Positions 8,404 through 17,212 of a stretch of 49,419 nucleotides of DNA are shown in pieces. Origin of the DNA: an uncultured Acidobacteriia bacterium (GTDB lineage Bacteria; Acidobacteriota; Terriglobia; Bryobacterales; Bryobacteraceae); assembly GCA_903881085.1 (NCBI GenBank), contig CAIRSA010000241.1, positions 1 through 49,419 on the forward strand, written 5' to 3'. The position numbers and the translations under genes were made by a program. A model generated the notes under the pieces. It searched no databases and was not told the DNA's origin. It saw only the letters and a list, made by a program, of their open reading frames with translations. The first letter of the stretch is position 1; every line of letters starts with the position of its first letter.

Positions 8404-9348
8404 CTACCCCGGCTGCCTCGCATCCCGCTTCTTCCACTCATAAGCCGCCATCGAATTTTTCCAGAAAATCTTCTCCGCCGTCTCCCGACCCTTGGCCATG
8501 AAGTATTCCTTCACCACGCTGATCACCTGCGTGTAGTTGCCTACCTGCTCACTGTTCGGCCAGTCGCTGCCAAAGATCAGCCGGTCAGGTCCAAAGGTAT
8601 CCCACAGGTGGTCGATAGCCGCGCGATTCGACGCCAGGTCATAAGCCACGTGGCCATTGCGGTTGTGCAGCACCTCGGAAACCTTGGCGAAAACCTGCGG
8701 CCGCTTGGCCAGTTCGCGCAACTCGCGCTCCCACTTTGCCTGCGCCCCCGCGTCCTTCAACGGTTCCAGGTTCGGCAGGTGATCCACCACAATCCGCAAG
8801 TTCGGCACCTTGTCCTTGATGCGCAGAAGCTCGCCCGCCAGTTGATGCGGACCCACCGAGTCGAGCCCCAAGCCCATATCGGCCATCGCCTTCAAACCAT
8901 CGATAAACGCCGGTTTCGGCAGTTCGTCCGATAGCTTGCGTCCCCACAGATATCCGTAACGGATGCCGCGATACAAAGGATTCTTCCCGAAGCGCGCCAG
9001 ATGCTTTTTGAAGTCCGGCCCGCCAGGCACCAGGTCGCCCACAACGCCCACCATGATGGTGTCTTTCTCTGACACATCGAGAACCCACTGGTTGTCCTCG
9101 AGCCATTCGCTGCACTCCACATAGATCGCGCCCACCACGCCGTGCGGCGCTGACACCTTGCGGTAATCGGCCGGCAATGTGGGCTTATAAGGAATCTTTC
9201 CCGTCTTCGGCGGCCACGGCACGCCCTGCGGGCGCGTCGTGTCGAAAAGATGGATATGGGTGTCGATAATCGGCATGGGGGCGTTCTGTGCGGCTTCCAT
9301 CAATGCGCCTCCGGCAGTGACGCTGGTTAAAAAGGATCTACGATTCAC
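8404..9348 (-). CDS. Tat-exported amidohydrolase 2 family protein (lactonase-like)
   Basis: A TIM-barrel metal hydrolase of about 314 residues in the amidohydrolase-related family. It has the metal-binding DTHIHLFD near the mature N-terminus, a central VDHLPN, and the C-terminal FGSDWPN that supplies the catalytic aspartate. Such proteins open sugar lactones (fuconolactone, rhamnonolactone) or decarboxylate aromatic acids. I chose the GTG at 9348, which yields a start of M-N-R-R-S-F-L, a compact Tat signal. The alternative ATG at 9381 adds eleven residues and would leave only 13 bases to the divergent gene. A TATAAT on this strand at 9356-9361 also argues for the shorter form. Substrate is unknown. 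Confidence 0.82.
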   Translation of the reverse strand: MNRRSFLTSVTAGGALMEAAQNAPMPIIDTHIHLFDTTRPQGVPWPPKTGKIPYKPTLPADYRKVSAPHGVVGAIYVECSEWLEDNQWVLDVSEKDTIMVGVVGDLVPGGPDFKKHLARFGKNPLYRGIRYGYLWGRKLSDELPKPAFIDGLKAMADMGLGLDSVGPHQLAGELLRIKDKVPNLRIVVDHLPNLEPLKDAGAQAKWERELRELAKRPQVFAKVSEVLHNRNGHVAYDLASNRAAIDHLWDTFGPDRLIFGSDWPNSEQVGNYTQVISVVKEYFMAKGRETAEKIFWKNSMAAYEWKKRDARQPG

Positions 9349-9385
9349 GGCGCTTATTATATCGCTTGTGCGCGTTTGCATGTAA
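9349..9385 (-). promoter_or_regulatory. candidate promoter of the amidohydrolase, leaderless
   Basis: On the minus strand TTACAT (9380-9385) and a consensus TATAAT (9356-9361) are separated by 18 bases. The expected start of transcription falls on or beside the GTG at 9348. The divergent radical SAM gene begins at 9395, so the promoter of one gene must overlap the start of the other. Confidence 0.45.
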
Positions 9386-9394
9386 GCTGTAAGA

Positions 9395-10492
9395 ATGAGG
9401 GCAGCTTTACACCACGGCCATTCGCCGCGCGACTATTCCAAGACGCCGCTGAACGTCTACTGGGAAATGACTCAAGCCTGCGCACTGGCCTGCCGCCATT
9501 GCCGTGCTGAGGCAGTGCCGATGGCGCATCCGCAGGAGTTGACGTTCGAGCAGGGCGTGGACTTTCTCCGCCAGTTGAAAGACTTTGGCGATCCCATGCC
9601 GCAGCTGATTCTCACCGGCGGCGACCCCTTGAAGCGCCCCGATCTGTACGAGTTGATTGATGCAGCCCGCGAGTTGGGCATAGGCACGTCCATCACTCCA
9701 GCCGCCACGCCCGCGTTTACTCGCGAAGTGCTGGTGAAATTGAAAGAGCACGGCGTAGAAGGATTGGGGCTCAGCCTCGATGCTCCCACAGCCGACCTTC
9801 ACGATTCAATTCGAGGCGTGCCCGGCACTTTCGACCGCACCATGCAGGCCATCGCCTGGGCGCAGGAACTGGAGATGCCGCTTCAGGTGAACACGCTCGC
9901 CGCGGCTGAAACCGTCGACCACTTGCCTGCCGTCTACGAATTGCTGAAGCCCTTCGGCATCGCACGCTGGAGCCTGTTCTTTCTTATCTCCGTTGGCCGC
10001 GGAAAAGTGCTGCAGCCGCTCACTCCGGAAGAAGGCGAAAAGCTGATGGGCTGGGTCTACGAGACCACCAAGGTTGCGCCGTTCATCGTCGCCACCACGG
10101 AAGCCCCGTCCTATCGCCGCGTGGCGCTCGAACACATGCGGGAAGAAGGTATGACCGGCGAGCAGATCAAGCAGAGCGGCCAGTTCCGCAGCTTCGGCAT
10201 CCGCGATGGCCACGGCATTATGTTTGTCTCAAATACCGGCGACATCTGTCCCGCCGGCTTCCTTCCGCTTGCGGTGGGCAATGTGAAGACCGATCGTGTG
10301 GCCGACATCTATCGCAATGCTCCCGTGTTTCAGGCCTTGCACGATTCCACCCAATTGGAAGGGCGCTGCGGCATCTGTGAGTATCATTCGCTCTGCGGCG
10401 GTTCACGCGCGCGAGCCTTTGGCGCAAGTGGCAATCTGCTTGGGGAAGATCCGTTCTGCGAATACATCCCGCATTCCAAGGGGCCGCACTAG
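9395..10492 (+). CDS. radical SAM/SPASM domain protein (NirJ/AhbC-like, TIGR04053 type)
   Basis: A 365-residue iron-sulfur enzyme. The radical SAM motif CALACRHC lies near residue 29 and is followed by GGDPLKRPD, which binds the methionine end of SAM. The C-terminal SPASM region has cysteines in DICPAG (about 285) and in GRCGICEYHSLCGGSRARAF, with a last C near 358, enough for auxiliary clusters. CRHCRAEA after the motif is typical of the heme-modifying NirJ/AhbC group and its relatives. The gene is four bases upstream of a sulfatase with a Cys-type active site, so a role in maturing that sulfatase is a possible alternative. The precise reaction is not determined. Confidence 0.8.
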   Translation: MRAALHHGHSPRDYSKTPLNVYWEMTQACALACRHCRAEAVPMAHPQELTFEQGVDFLRQLKDFGDPMPQLILTGGDPLKRPDLYELIDAARELGIGTSITPAATPAFTREVLVKLKEHGVEGLGLSLDAPTADLHDSIRGVPGTFDRTMQAIAWAQELEMPLQVNTLAAAETVDHLPAVYELLKPFGIARWSLFFLISVGRGKVLQPLTPEEGEKLMGWVYETTKVAPFIVATTEAPSYRRVALEHMREEGMTGEQIKQSGQFRSFGIRDGHGIMFVSNTGDICPAGFLPLAVGNVKTDRVADIYRNAPVFQALHDSTQLEGRCGICEYHSLCGGSRARAFGASGNLLGEDPFCEYIPHSKGPH

Positions 10493-10496
10493 GCGT

Positions 10497-11959
10497 ATGC
10501 TTTCCCGCCGTGAATTCCTGGGTGCGCTGCCACTGGCGCTCAGCGCACAACCGCTCCGCCGTCCGAATATTCTTTTCATTCTGACGGACGATCAGACCAT
10601 CCATGACATGAGCTGTTATGGAAATCGCATTCTGAACACGCCGCACATGGACCGCATCGCGCGCGAAGGTGCGCGGTTCAACAACTGCTTCGTCACAAAT
10701 TCTCTGTGCGCGCCCAGCCGCGCCAGCATTCTCACAGGCTGCTATTCCCACATCCACGGCATCCGCGGAAATTCGGAAGCGGCCGACGCGGTGGAGAAGA
10801 TGACGCCCGGCATCGTCACCTATCCCGAGTTGCTGCGCAATGCAGGCTATCGCACCGCGATGATCGGCAAATGGCACCTGAGTCATGATCCTGTCGGCTT
10901 CGATCATTGGTGCATTCTGCCCGGCCAGGGCGTGTACTTCGATCCCGAATTCATTGAGAACGGCGTGCGCAAAAAGTTCAAGGGCTACGCCACCGATCTC
11001 ACCACAGATTTCGCTTTGGATTTTCTGAAGACCGCCACGGCCGAGAAAGATAAGCCATTCCTGATGGTCTATCAGCACAAAGCGCCGCACCGCCCGTTCA
11101 CGCCCGCCACGCGTCATGCGCATATGTTCGATGACGTCGAAGTGCCGTATCCAAAGACGTTCAACGACAATTATCAATCGCGCAAGGTCGCCGAAGAGTC
11201 GCGCGACATGCAATTCGACCTCAGCATCGCCGGCGACTACAAAGACATTCCCGCCGGTCTCGGTGCCGCGGAAAAAAGAAGTGGCTGTATCAGCGCTTCG
11301 TGAAGGATCGTTACCGCGCCGTGTATGGCGTGGATGAGAATCTGGGCCGCGTGCTGAAGTATTTGGACGACAACAAAATCGCCGACGACACCCTGATCCT
11401 CTACTCCTCCGACAACGGCTTCTTCGAAGGCGAGCACGGATGGTACGACAAGCGCTTCATGTATGAGCCGTCGCTGCGCGTGCCGCTGCTGGCACGCTAT
11501 CCACGGGCCTTCAAGGGCGGACAGGTTTTGGACGCACAGGTGATGAATATCGATTTCGCGCCCACCATGTTAGATTACGCCGGCGTATCGATTCCCAAAC
11601 AGATGCAAGGCGAAAGCCTTCGCCTGCTCTTCGAAGGCAAGTCCAAAACGTGGCGCAAGTCCATCTACTACGCCTACTACGAAAACTCGTGGGTGCTGCA
11701 GGGCGTGACCAAAGAGAAGATGGCCGACCCCAGCTTCGCCTACTTCACCGCGCATCGCGTGGGCCCGCATCGCGGCGTCCGCATGGATCGCTACAAGCTG
11801 ATTCACTACTACACAGACGGCGACTACTGGGAACTCTTCGATCTCAAAACAGATCCCGATGAACTCACTAACCAATACAACAATCCCGCCTACGCTGCCC
11901 AGGTGCGCCAGTTAAAGCGCGAGTTGCAGCGTCTGCGGGAGTTGTACAAGGACGTCTAA
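10497..11959 (+). pseudogene. sulfatase, reading frame broken by a one-base shift at an A-run
   Basis: Together the two frames encode a type I sulfatase of about 487 residues, the usual length. The first frame starts at ATG 10497 with a Tat-like signal (SRREFLGALPLALSA), then the metal site ILFILTDDQ and the CAPSR active site, whose cysteine is matured to formylglycine. It runs out at 11303. The second frame resumes as K-K-W-L-Y-Q-R-F from about 11276 and holds YSSDNG and the C-terminal domain. The switch is at six A's (11272-11277): one more A would restore a single frame. I cannot tell sequencing error, true mutation or slippage apart from this window. All catalytic parts are intact across the two frames. 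Confidence 0.85.
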
Positions 11960-13444
11960 CTATTTTCCGCCTTGGCGAATGCAGTAAAGCGCCTTCTGAT
12001 TCCTCAAATAAAGCGAGCCTTCCGCCACCGCCGGACTGGACACAAACATTTCATCGTCAATGTGGTTCGTCGCAACCACTTCATATTTCTCGCCCATTTT
12101 CACCACAACCACATCGCCATCTTCCGTGGAGATATAAAGATTGCCGCCCGCCGCCACCGGCGAAGCCTTCAACGCATACGGCTTCGGCAATCTCTGCTGA
12201 ATATAGTACGGCTCGCCAGTCTTGAAGTTCACGCAGCTCAGCAGTCCATTGTCCGAAGCGAAGTAATACCTGTCCCCATCGAGCACCGGCGAGGGCGTAT
12301 ACGAGTTACCGCGCGTGTTCGTCCACACAACGGAATCGGTCCCCGTCAGGTCGCCCTCTTTACCCAACTTGATAGCTAGCATGTTCGGATTGCGGAAGCC
12401 GCTTTGCACCACCACCATGCCGTCTTTATAGATGGGCGCCGGGATCACGTTCGCACCCAGGCCGCCGCACTCCCAAATCACCTTGCCGTTGTTGGCATCG
12501 TAAGAGCGCACCTTGTTGGTAGCCGCAACTACAATCTGGCGCCTGCCGTTGTGCGTGATCACCAGCGGTTGCGACCACGCGCTCTGCTCATCGCGTGTGG
12601 CGCGCCAAACCTCTTTGCCATCCTTCTTGTTAACCACCGTCATGAATGAGCCTTCTTCGTTGTCGAAGGTCAGAATCAGGTGATCGCCATCCAGCACCGG
12701 TGCTACGCCTTCTCCAAACGCGAGCTTCATCTTCAGTTGAGGAGAATCTTTTTTCCAGATGAGGTTGCCTGCGAAGTCATAGCAGTACAGGCCGCGCGAT
12801 CCGAAAAACGCAAAGACGTACTTGCCGTCGGTCACCGGACTGTTCGATGCAAAACTGCCGTACCGCATGTGATAACCCTCATGCGGTTTGGCCACCGTGG
12901 CTGTGCGTTCCCAGATGACTTTGCCCGTCTTGCGGTCGAGGCTCATCAGCACGAACTTGTGCTCGATACCTGCGCCAGATCCGCCACCCGCGCCACCGCC
13001 ACCGCGTCCGCCGCGTTGTCCACCAGGACCGCCGGGACCACCAGGGCCGCCGGGTCCACGTCCGGCCGGCCCACCAGGGCCGCCAGGAGGAGGTCCACCC
13101 GGTCCGCCCGGACCACCAGGGCCGAACTGTGGCCGTCCCCCGCCACCAGGTCCGCCGCCCGTTGGAATCGGTTCACTCGGAATTGCCGTCGTGATAAAAA
13201 GCCGGTCGCCCCAAATCACAGGAGACGAATTCCCCTTGCCAGGGATCTCAACCTTCCATGCAATGTTCTTTGTGGCGCTCCATTCCGTGGGAACCGCCGT
13301 ACGCGCGATGCCGTTTTCATTGGGGCCGCGCCACGATGGCCAGTGCGCCGCGTCACTTTCCGCAGCGACGAGATAAGTTGCTCCAACTAGCGCCGAACAC
13401 ACGCCAATTGTAAAAAATGTTAAATGCGAAGACCGGTGTCTCAT
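11960..13444 (-). CDS. PQQ-like beta-propeller protein with a Gly/Pro-rich insert
   Basis: A 494-residue exported protein. After a signal peptide (about 1-28) it starts with WPSWRGPNENGIA, the usual opening of Acidobacteriota and Planctomycetota PQQ/BamB-like propellers, and continues with repeated blades carrying GK-V-x-W motifs. No enzyme cofactor site is evident; such proteins may be dehydrogenases or binding scaffolds. Residues about 95-155 are a low-complexity run of G and P between blades. The stop codon abuts the sulfatase stop at 11959, so the two genes converge with no spacer. Confidence 0.82.
   Translation of the reverse strand: MRHRSSHLTFFTIGVCSALVGATYLVAAESDAAHWPSWRGPNENGIARTAVPTEWSATKNIAWKVEIPGKGNSSPVIWGDRLFITTAIPSEPIPTGGGPGGGGRPQFGPGGPGGPGGPPPGGPGGPAGRGPGGPGGPGGPGGQRGGRGGGGAGGGSGAGIEHKFVLMSLDRKTGKVIWERTATVAKPHEGYHMRYGSFASNSPVTDGKYVFAFFGSRGLYCYDFAGNLIWKKDSPQLKMKLAFGEGVAPVLDGDHLILTFDNEEGSFMTVVNKKDGKEVWRATRDEQSAWSQPLVITHNGRRQIVVAATNKVRSYDANNGKVIWECGGLGANVIPAPIYKDGMVVVQSGFRNPNMLAIKLGKEGDLTGTDSVVWTNTRGNSYTPSPVLDGDRYYFASDNGLLSCVNFKTGEPYYIQQRLPKPYALKASPVAAGGNLYISTEDGDVVVVKMGEKYEVVATNHIDDEMFVSSPAVAEGSLYLRNQKALYCIRQGGK
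12980..13165. repeat. low-complexity GGN/CCN tract inside the PQQ-propeller gene
   Basis: A run of imperfect 3- and 9-base units encodes about sixty residues of G-G-P and P-G-G repeats with scattered R and Q. It is prone to length change by slippage. It is an exposed linker inside an otherwise regular propeller. Confidence 0.8.
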
Positions 13445-13479
13445 AGGTGTTGAGACGATTGTAGCGTGTTCCGTAGTTA

Positions 13480-14670
13480 CTATGACCGGGCGTGTTGGGA
13501 CTTCACTGGTGCTTGATACCGCACATTCAAGTGCGGCGTCTCCAGCCGCGTCTGTCCCTTCAGCCGCGAATCAAGGCAGCTTTCGAGCATGCCGCTGACA
13601 ATCAGCGTCCGTTCCACCGGATATGGTGCCTTCCCAGTGACGAACATCTCCTCGATCTTGCCCACCAGGCACGCCGAGTAAGTGACGTTGGGCACAGGCG
13701 TCAACAGGAACTGCGTCGATACATTGCCAACGCCGCGCACATCCGCCGCAAAGCAGTAGTCCTTTATCGCGCCGTTCAACATCAGAAGCGTGGTCTTCAA
13801 CCCGTCGTTATGCTCGATGAAATAGGCGGCCGGTTTCGCCACCAGCTTCTGCAATTGGCCCGTTGCCACAAGGTTCTGCGTTCGGCCATCTTCCAGCGTC
13901 AGGCCCTGGGGAGTGTCGCTGCGCGACAGCGCCGAAATCAAAAGGTCTGTGCGATAGCGGCCTTCGGCGCCCGCGCGCCAAACGGCATCGCCCTCGATCA
14001 TCTGCACCGACTTCACGCCGGTCTCGCCGCCACGCCGCCGTTCGATCATGCACTGCATCGCTTCCAACGCGTGGTAGTCCATCGGGTCCGAGCCGCCCAC
14101 GCCAACCATCAACGCACTCTTAATATCGCTACCCAGTGGGATCTCCACATCGGGCAAGCGCCAGGTCACCGGCAGCGAGGAGCCGGCCAGCATCGGGAAC
14201 TTCATACGATGCGCCGTATCCACCATCCATTTCGCTTTTTCGAAACTGTAGCTCAAATGCTTGTCGTTATAAACCGGCACAACCCGGCCCGACTTTTCGA
14301 ACACCTCAACACACTGCTTGAAGAATTCATGGCGCGGATAGAGGACCTGGCCCTTCTCATTGTGCGGATAATCGCCGTGCTCGCCGATGATCATCACCGC
14401 GTCCACTGCCAACTTGTCGCCGCCCAAACACAGCGCCCCTGCGATGGTGGGGTACACTTGGAACCCGTATTCATTGGCCCGCGCGGCACTCTGATCGCCT
14501 TCGGGCTTCTGATCCACATAGAGCGAGACCACCTTCACATTCGGCTTGTGCCACTTTCCATTCTGCGGATAACCTTCCAGCAGCCGGTCGCCCATGTGCT
14601 GCGCATGCGAGAGGTAGCGATAGATGGTTGTGATGATTGCGACTTTTTTCGGTGCGTCATTTGCGGCCAT
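13480..14670 (-). CDS. uncharacterised paralogue A, without export signal
   Basis: A 396-residue protein, one of three paralogues in this window (others at 14674-15951 and 20536-21681). Shared landmarks are S-H-A-x-H near residue 22, LEGYP, VDQKPE, a V-M-I-IGEHGDYP stretch near 95, YPRHEFF, PVYNDKHLS near 138, MLAGSSLPVTWR near 163, and DYHALEAMQCMIERRRGGE near 203. The fixed H, E and D residues suggest a metal or carbohydrate site, but I do not know the family's function. This copy begins MAANDAPKK and has no Tat signal, unlike its neighbour. GGAGGAG seven bases before the ATG lies within the end of the preceding gene, so the two are translated together. Confidence 0.75.
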   Translation of the reverse strand: MAANDAPKKVAIITTIYRYLSHAQHMGDRLLEGYPQNGKWHKPNVKVVSLYVDQKPEGDQSAARANEYGFQVYPTIAGALCLGGDKLAVDAVMIIGEHGDYPHNEKGQVLYPRHEFFKQCVEVFEKSGRVVPVYNDKHLSYSFEKAKWMVDTAHRMKFPMLAGSSLPVTWRLPDVEIPLGSDIKSALMVGVGGSDPMDYHALEAMQCMIERRRGGETGVKSVQMIEGDAVWRAGAEGRYRTDLLISALSRSDTPQGLTLEDGRTQNLVATGQLQKLVAKPAAYFIEHNDGLKTTLLMLNGAIKDYCFAADVRGVGNVSTQFLLTPVPNVTYSACLVGKIEEMFVTGKAPYPVERTLIVSGMLESCLDSRLKGQTRLETPHLNVRYQAPVKSQHARS

Positions 14671-14673
14671 GTG

Positions 14674-15951
14674 TTAGCTCCTCCAGAACGTCGATTCGCG
14701 CGTCGGTTGATATTTGATGGCCAGGTGCGGCGTATTCAGCTTCACTTGTTTTTGAAAGAGGCTGTCCACGCCCGCGGCCGTCAGGCCCGTGGTGAGCAGT
14801 GTGCGCTCCAGCGGATAGGTCGGCTTCCCGCTCAGGTACATCTTTTCCGCGCCATTCACCAGCGGACTGAAGAAGTTTGCCAGGGACGTCCGGGCGGGCG
14901 GCATCGGCAGATACATCTGCGTGGAGAAGATCTCGTTCGTGCCCTGCAACTGCGCGGCGAAATTGAAATCTTCAATCAGGCCGCTAGCCAGGATCATGGT
15001 GCTCATCAGGCCATCCTCATGTTGGTAGCGATATGCCACAGGCGCTTTAATCATCCGCTCCAGATCGGCCTGTTTGGGGAAGATGTGGTTGAAGCCCTCG
15101 CGCGCGGGCTTCAGAGTATGGCTGCGGCACAGGCAGGCGTCGAACAGCTCGCGCGGCCAGACCCCGTCTTTATGCGCCTTCCAGAACTCATCGCCGCGAT
15201 ACGCCTGAATCCATTTCACGCCTGACTCACCGCCGGCGCGCCGCTCCACCATGCATTGCACCGTCTCCAGGCCGTGGAAATCGTAGCTGTCCACGCCGCC
15301 ATAGCAGACGCACATCGCCTCTTTGACCTTCGCGCCCGTTGGCATTTCGAGCGACGGCGTGCGCCACGTCACAGGCAAACTGGAGCCCGCCATGAAGGCG
15401 AAGCCCATCTGCCGCGATGTATCGTACATCTCTTTCGCCCAATCCCAATTCCACGAAAGATGCTTGTCATTGAACACCGGCACGGAACGGCCGCTTTCTC
15501 GAAAAACTTTTACGATCTGCTGAAAAAACTCGTAGCGCGGGTACTTCACCTGCCCCTTTTCCGTCTTCTCATACTTGCCATGTTCGCCAACCAGCATCAC
15601 GCCATCGACGGCCAGTTTCCCGGTGCCGAGCGTAAGCGCTTCGGCGATCGATGGGAACATGCGCATCGTCGGAAACCGCTTGCTGCGATCGCGGCTGAAT
15701 TCCCGCTCCGGCGTTTGGTCAACAAACAGCGACACCAGATCCATCGCCGGATAGTGGTGCGTGCCGTTCCAGCCGTAGCCTTCCAGGAAGCGGTCGACAA
15801 TGTGTTGCGAGTGCGAGTATTGAAAATAGGTGGTACAAATGGCGGCGATGCGCGGCCTTGCCGGGCGCGTCTGTGCGGTGACCACCAAAGGTGCGGCACC
15901 CGCGGATATCAGCAAATCTCGTCTGGTTATTTGCATGGATTTGCCTGTCAT
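14674..15951 (-). CDS. uncharacterised paralogue B, Tat-exported
   Basis: A 425-residue member of the same family as paralogue A, with a Tat signal (ITRRDLLISAGAAPLVVTA). The shared motifs are all present: YSHSQH, LEGYGW, VDQTPE, GVMLVGEHGKY, YPRYEFF, PVFNDKHLS, MAGSSLPVTWR and DSYDFHGLETVQCMVERRAGGE. AGGTGG stands four bases before the ATG at 15951; an internal ATG at 15936 is an alternative start that would still keep the Tat motif. It is first in a two-gene operon with paralogue A and is divergent from the dipeptidase at 15992. Having an exported and a non-exported member in one operon suggests related steps in two compartments, which is inference. Confidence 0.75.
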   Translation of the reverse strand: MTGKSMQITRRDLLISAGAAPLVVTAQTRPARPRIAAICTTYFQYSHSQHIVDRFLEGYGWNGTHHYPAMDLVSLFVDQTPEREFSRDRSKRFPTMRMFPSIAEALTLGTGKLAVDGVMLVGEHGKYEKTEKGQVKYPRYEFFQQIVKVFRESGRSVPVFNDKHLSWNWDWAKEMYDTSRQMGFAFMAGSSLPVTWRTPSLEMPTGAKVKEAMCVCYGGVDSYDFHGLETVQCMVERRAGGESGVKWIQAYRGDEFWKAHKDGVWPRELFDACLCRSHTLKPAREGFNHIFPKQADLERMIKAPVAYRYQHEDGLMSTMILASGLIEDFNFAAQLQGTNEIFSTQMYLPMPPARTSLANFFSPLVNGAEKMYLSGKPTYPLERTLLTTGLTAAGVDSLFQKQVKLNTPHLAIKYQPTRESTFWRS

Positions 15952-15991
15952 CTTACCACCTGCGTTATGCTCATAGCTTCAGGTACACGCC

Positions 15992-17173
15992 ATGTTCAAA
16001 CTCATGTTCGCTCTCACCGCGGTCGCATCGCTCGATGCTCAGGTCTCAGAGAAGGCCAAAAAACTTCACAACGATGCTTTTGTCTTCGATGGCCACGTTC
16101 ACGTTGTGAACCGCCAGTTCTATCACGGTGGCGACATCGGCGAACGTTACAGTGACGGCCAGTTCGATCTTCCGCGAGCGAAAGAGGGCGGCATCGACGC
16201 GATGCTCTTCTCAATCTTCGTGACCGAAGATTATTATCCGCAGCGCCTGGAAAGCAAGCAGGTATTTCGCCTGATGGACCTCGCCCTTACGCAGTTGGAA
16301 AAGAATCGCGACAAGATCGAACTTGTGTTGAAAGCTTCGGACATCGCCCGCATCAACCGCGCCGGAAAGATCGCCGCCGTGCTCGATCTCGAAGGCGGCT
16401 TCGATCTCGATGGCGATCTCGGCATTCTGCGTGACCTCTATCGCTTGGGCCTGCGCAGCGCCCAACTGCCGGCGCACAACTGGGCTAACAACTTTGCCGA
16501 CTCCTGCTGTTCCCCTGCGAAGTGGCATGGCCTCAATGAGCGCGGCCGCGCCGTAGTGAAGGAGATGAACCGCCTCGGCATGCTCATTAATGTCTCGCAT
16601 GGCTCCGATGAAACCATCGCGCAGACCGTGGAACTAAGCAGTGTACCGGTAGTCGCCACGCATCACGGCATGCGTTTCTACAACGACATTCCGCGCAACA
16701 TGCCTGACGACCTGATGAAGAAGATCGCCGCCAAAGGCGGAGTGATCGGATTCCAGATTGGTAACGAGTTTCACAATCGCAAGGTTTTCGATTGGCGCAC
16801 GGAGCATGCGGGCAAGCCCTTCTGGGATACCTCCGAGATCGCCCAGCGAGGCAAAACGTTCACCATCGACGAGATCGATAAGCGCGTGGCGCCCCAGTTC
16901 CCCATGGTCGGCATCGCCGCGCCCGAAGACATCAAGCTAACGCCAGAGGGCTGGATCGCCGTGATTGAGCGGGCCATCTCGATTGTCGGCGAAGACCACG
17001 TTTCATTGGGCAGCGACTTCGATGGCGGCCCTACTCCTCCGCGCGGAATGCGCGACATCCGCGACCTGCCAATGCTCACCGAAGCCATGCTCCGCCGAGG
17101 CTGGACCGAAGCCCGCATCAAAAAATTCCTAGGCGGCAACCTCCTCCGCGTCTTCGAGCAGGTAGCAAAGTAA
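15992..17173 (+). CDS. secreted membrane dipeptidase (peptidase M19, renal dipeptidase family)
   Basis: A 393-residue zinc hydrolase with an N-terminal signal peptide (about 1-17). The metal-binding DGHVHVVN near residue 32 replaces the more usual DGHND, and further family landmarks follow: LDLEGGFDLDGD, an H in THHGMRFY near 228, and GSDFDGG near 345. M19 enzymes cleave dipeptides, including D-amino-acid and beta-lactam-like substrates. The gene is transcribed away from the paralogue pair and is followed by a perfect hairpin repeat. The HVHVVN variant of the first motif is worth noting, but both histidines are kept. Confidence 0.88.
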   Translation: MFKLMFALTAVASLDAQVSEKAKKLHNDAFVFDGHVHVVNRQFYHGGDIGERYSDGQFDLPRAKEGGIDAMLFSIFVTEDYYPQRLESKQVFRLMDLALTQLEKNRDKIELVLKASDIARINRAGKIAAVLDLEGGFDLDGDLGILRDLYRLGLRSAQLPAHNWANNFADSCCSPAKWHGLNERGRAVVKEMNRLGMLINVSHGSDETIAQTVELSSVPVVATHHGMRFYNDIPRNMPDDLMKKIAAKGGVIGFQIGNEFHNRKVFDWRTEHAGKPFWDTSEIAQRGKTFTIDEIDKRVAPQFPMVGIAAPEDIKLTPEGWIAVIERAISIVGEDHVSLGSDFDGGPTPPRGMRDIRDLPMLTEAMLRRGWTEARIKKFLGGNLLRVFEQVAK

Positions 17174-17182
17174 CGGACAAGG

Positions 17183-17207
17183 GTAGGACAGGCGATTCGC
17201 CTGTCCT
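17183..17207. repeat. intergenic hairpin repeat, AGGACAGGCG type, copy 2
   Basis: Eleven-base perfect arms (AGGACAGGCGA 17185-17195, TCGCCTGTCCT 17197-17207) flank one T and are preceded by GT. It lies in the 39-base gap between two convergent genes and could act on either transcript end. Confidence 0.75.
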
Positions 17208-17212
17208 AAAAC

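Noticed and set aside
10218..11213. 331-codon minus-strand frame
   Set aside because: Antisense to the radical SAM and sulfatase genes.
11272..11278. standard -1 programmed ribosomal frameshift in the sulfatase
   Set aside because: The A-run and following G are in the wrong phase for the A-AAA-AAG slip; only non-standard or transcript slippage would work.
12680..13390. 236-codon + strand frame
   Set aside because: Antisense to the PQQ propeller and running through its low-complexity tract.
13492..15225. 577-codon open frame on the + strand
   Set aside because: It is antisense to paralogues A and B, is rich in H, R and Q as shadows of GC-rich genes are, and has no motif or ribosome site.
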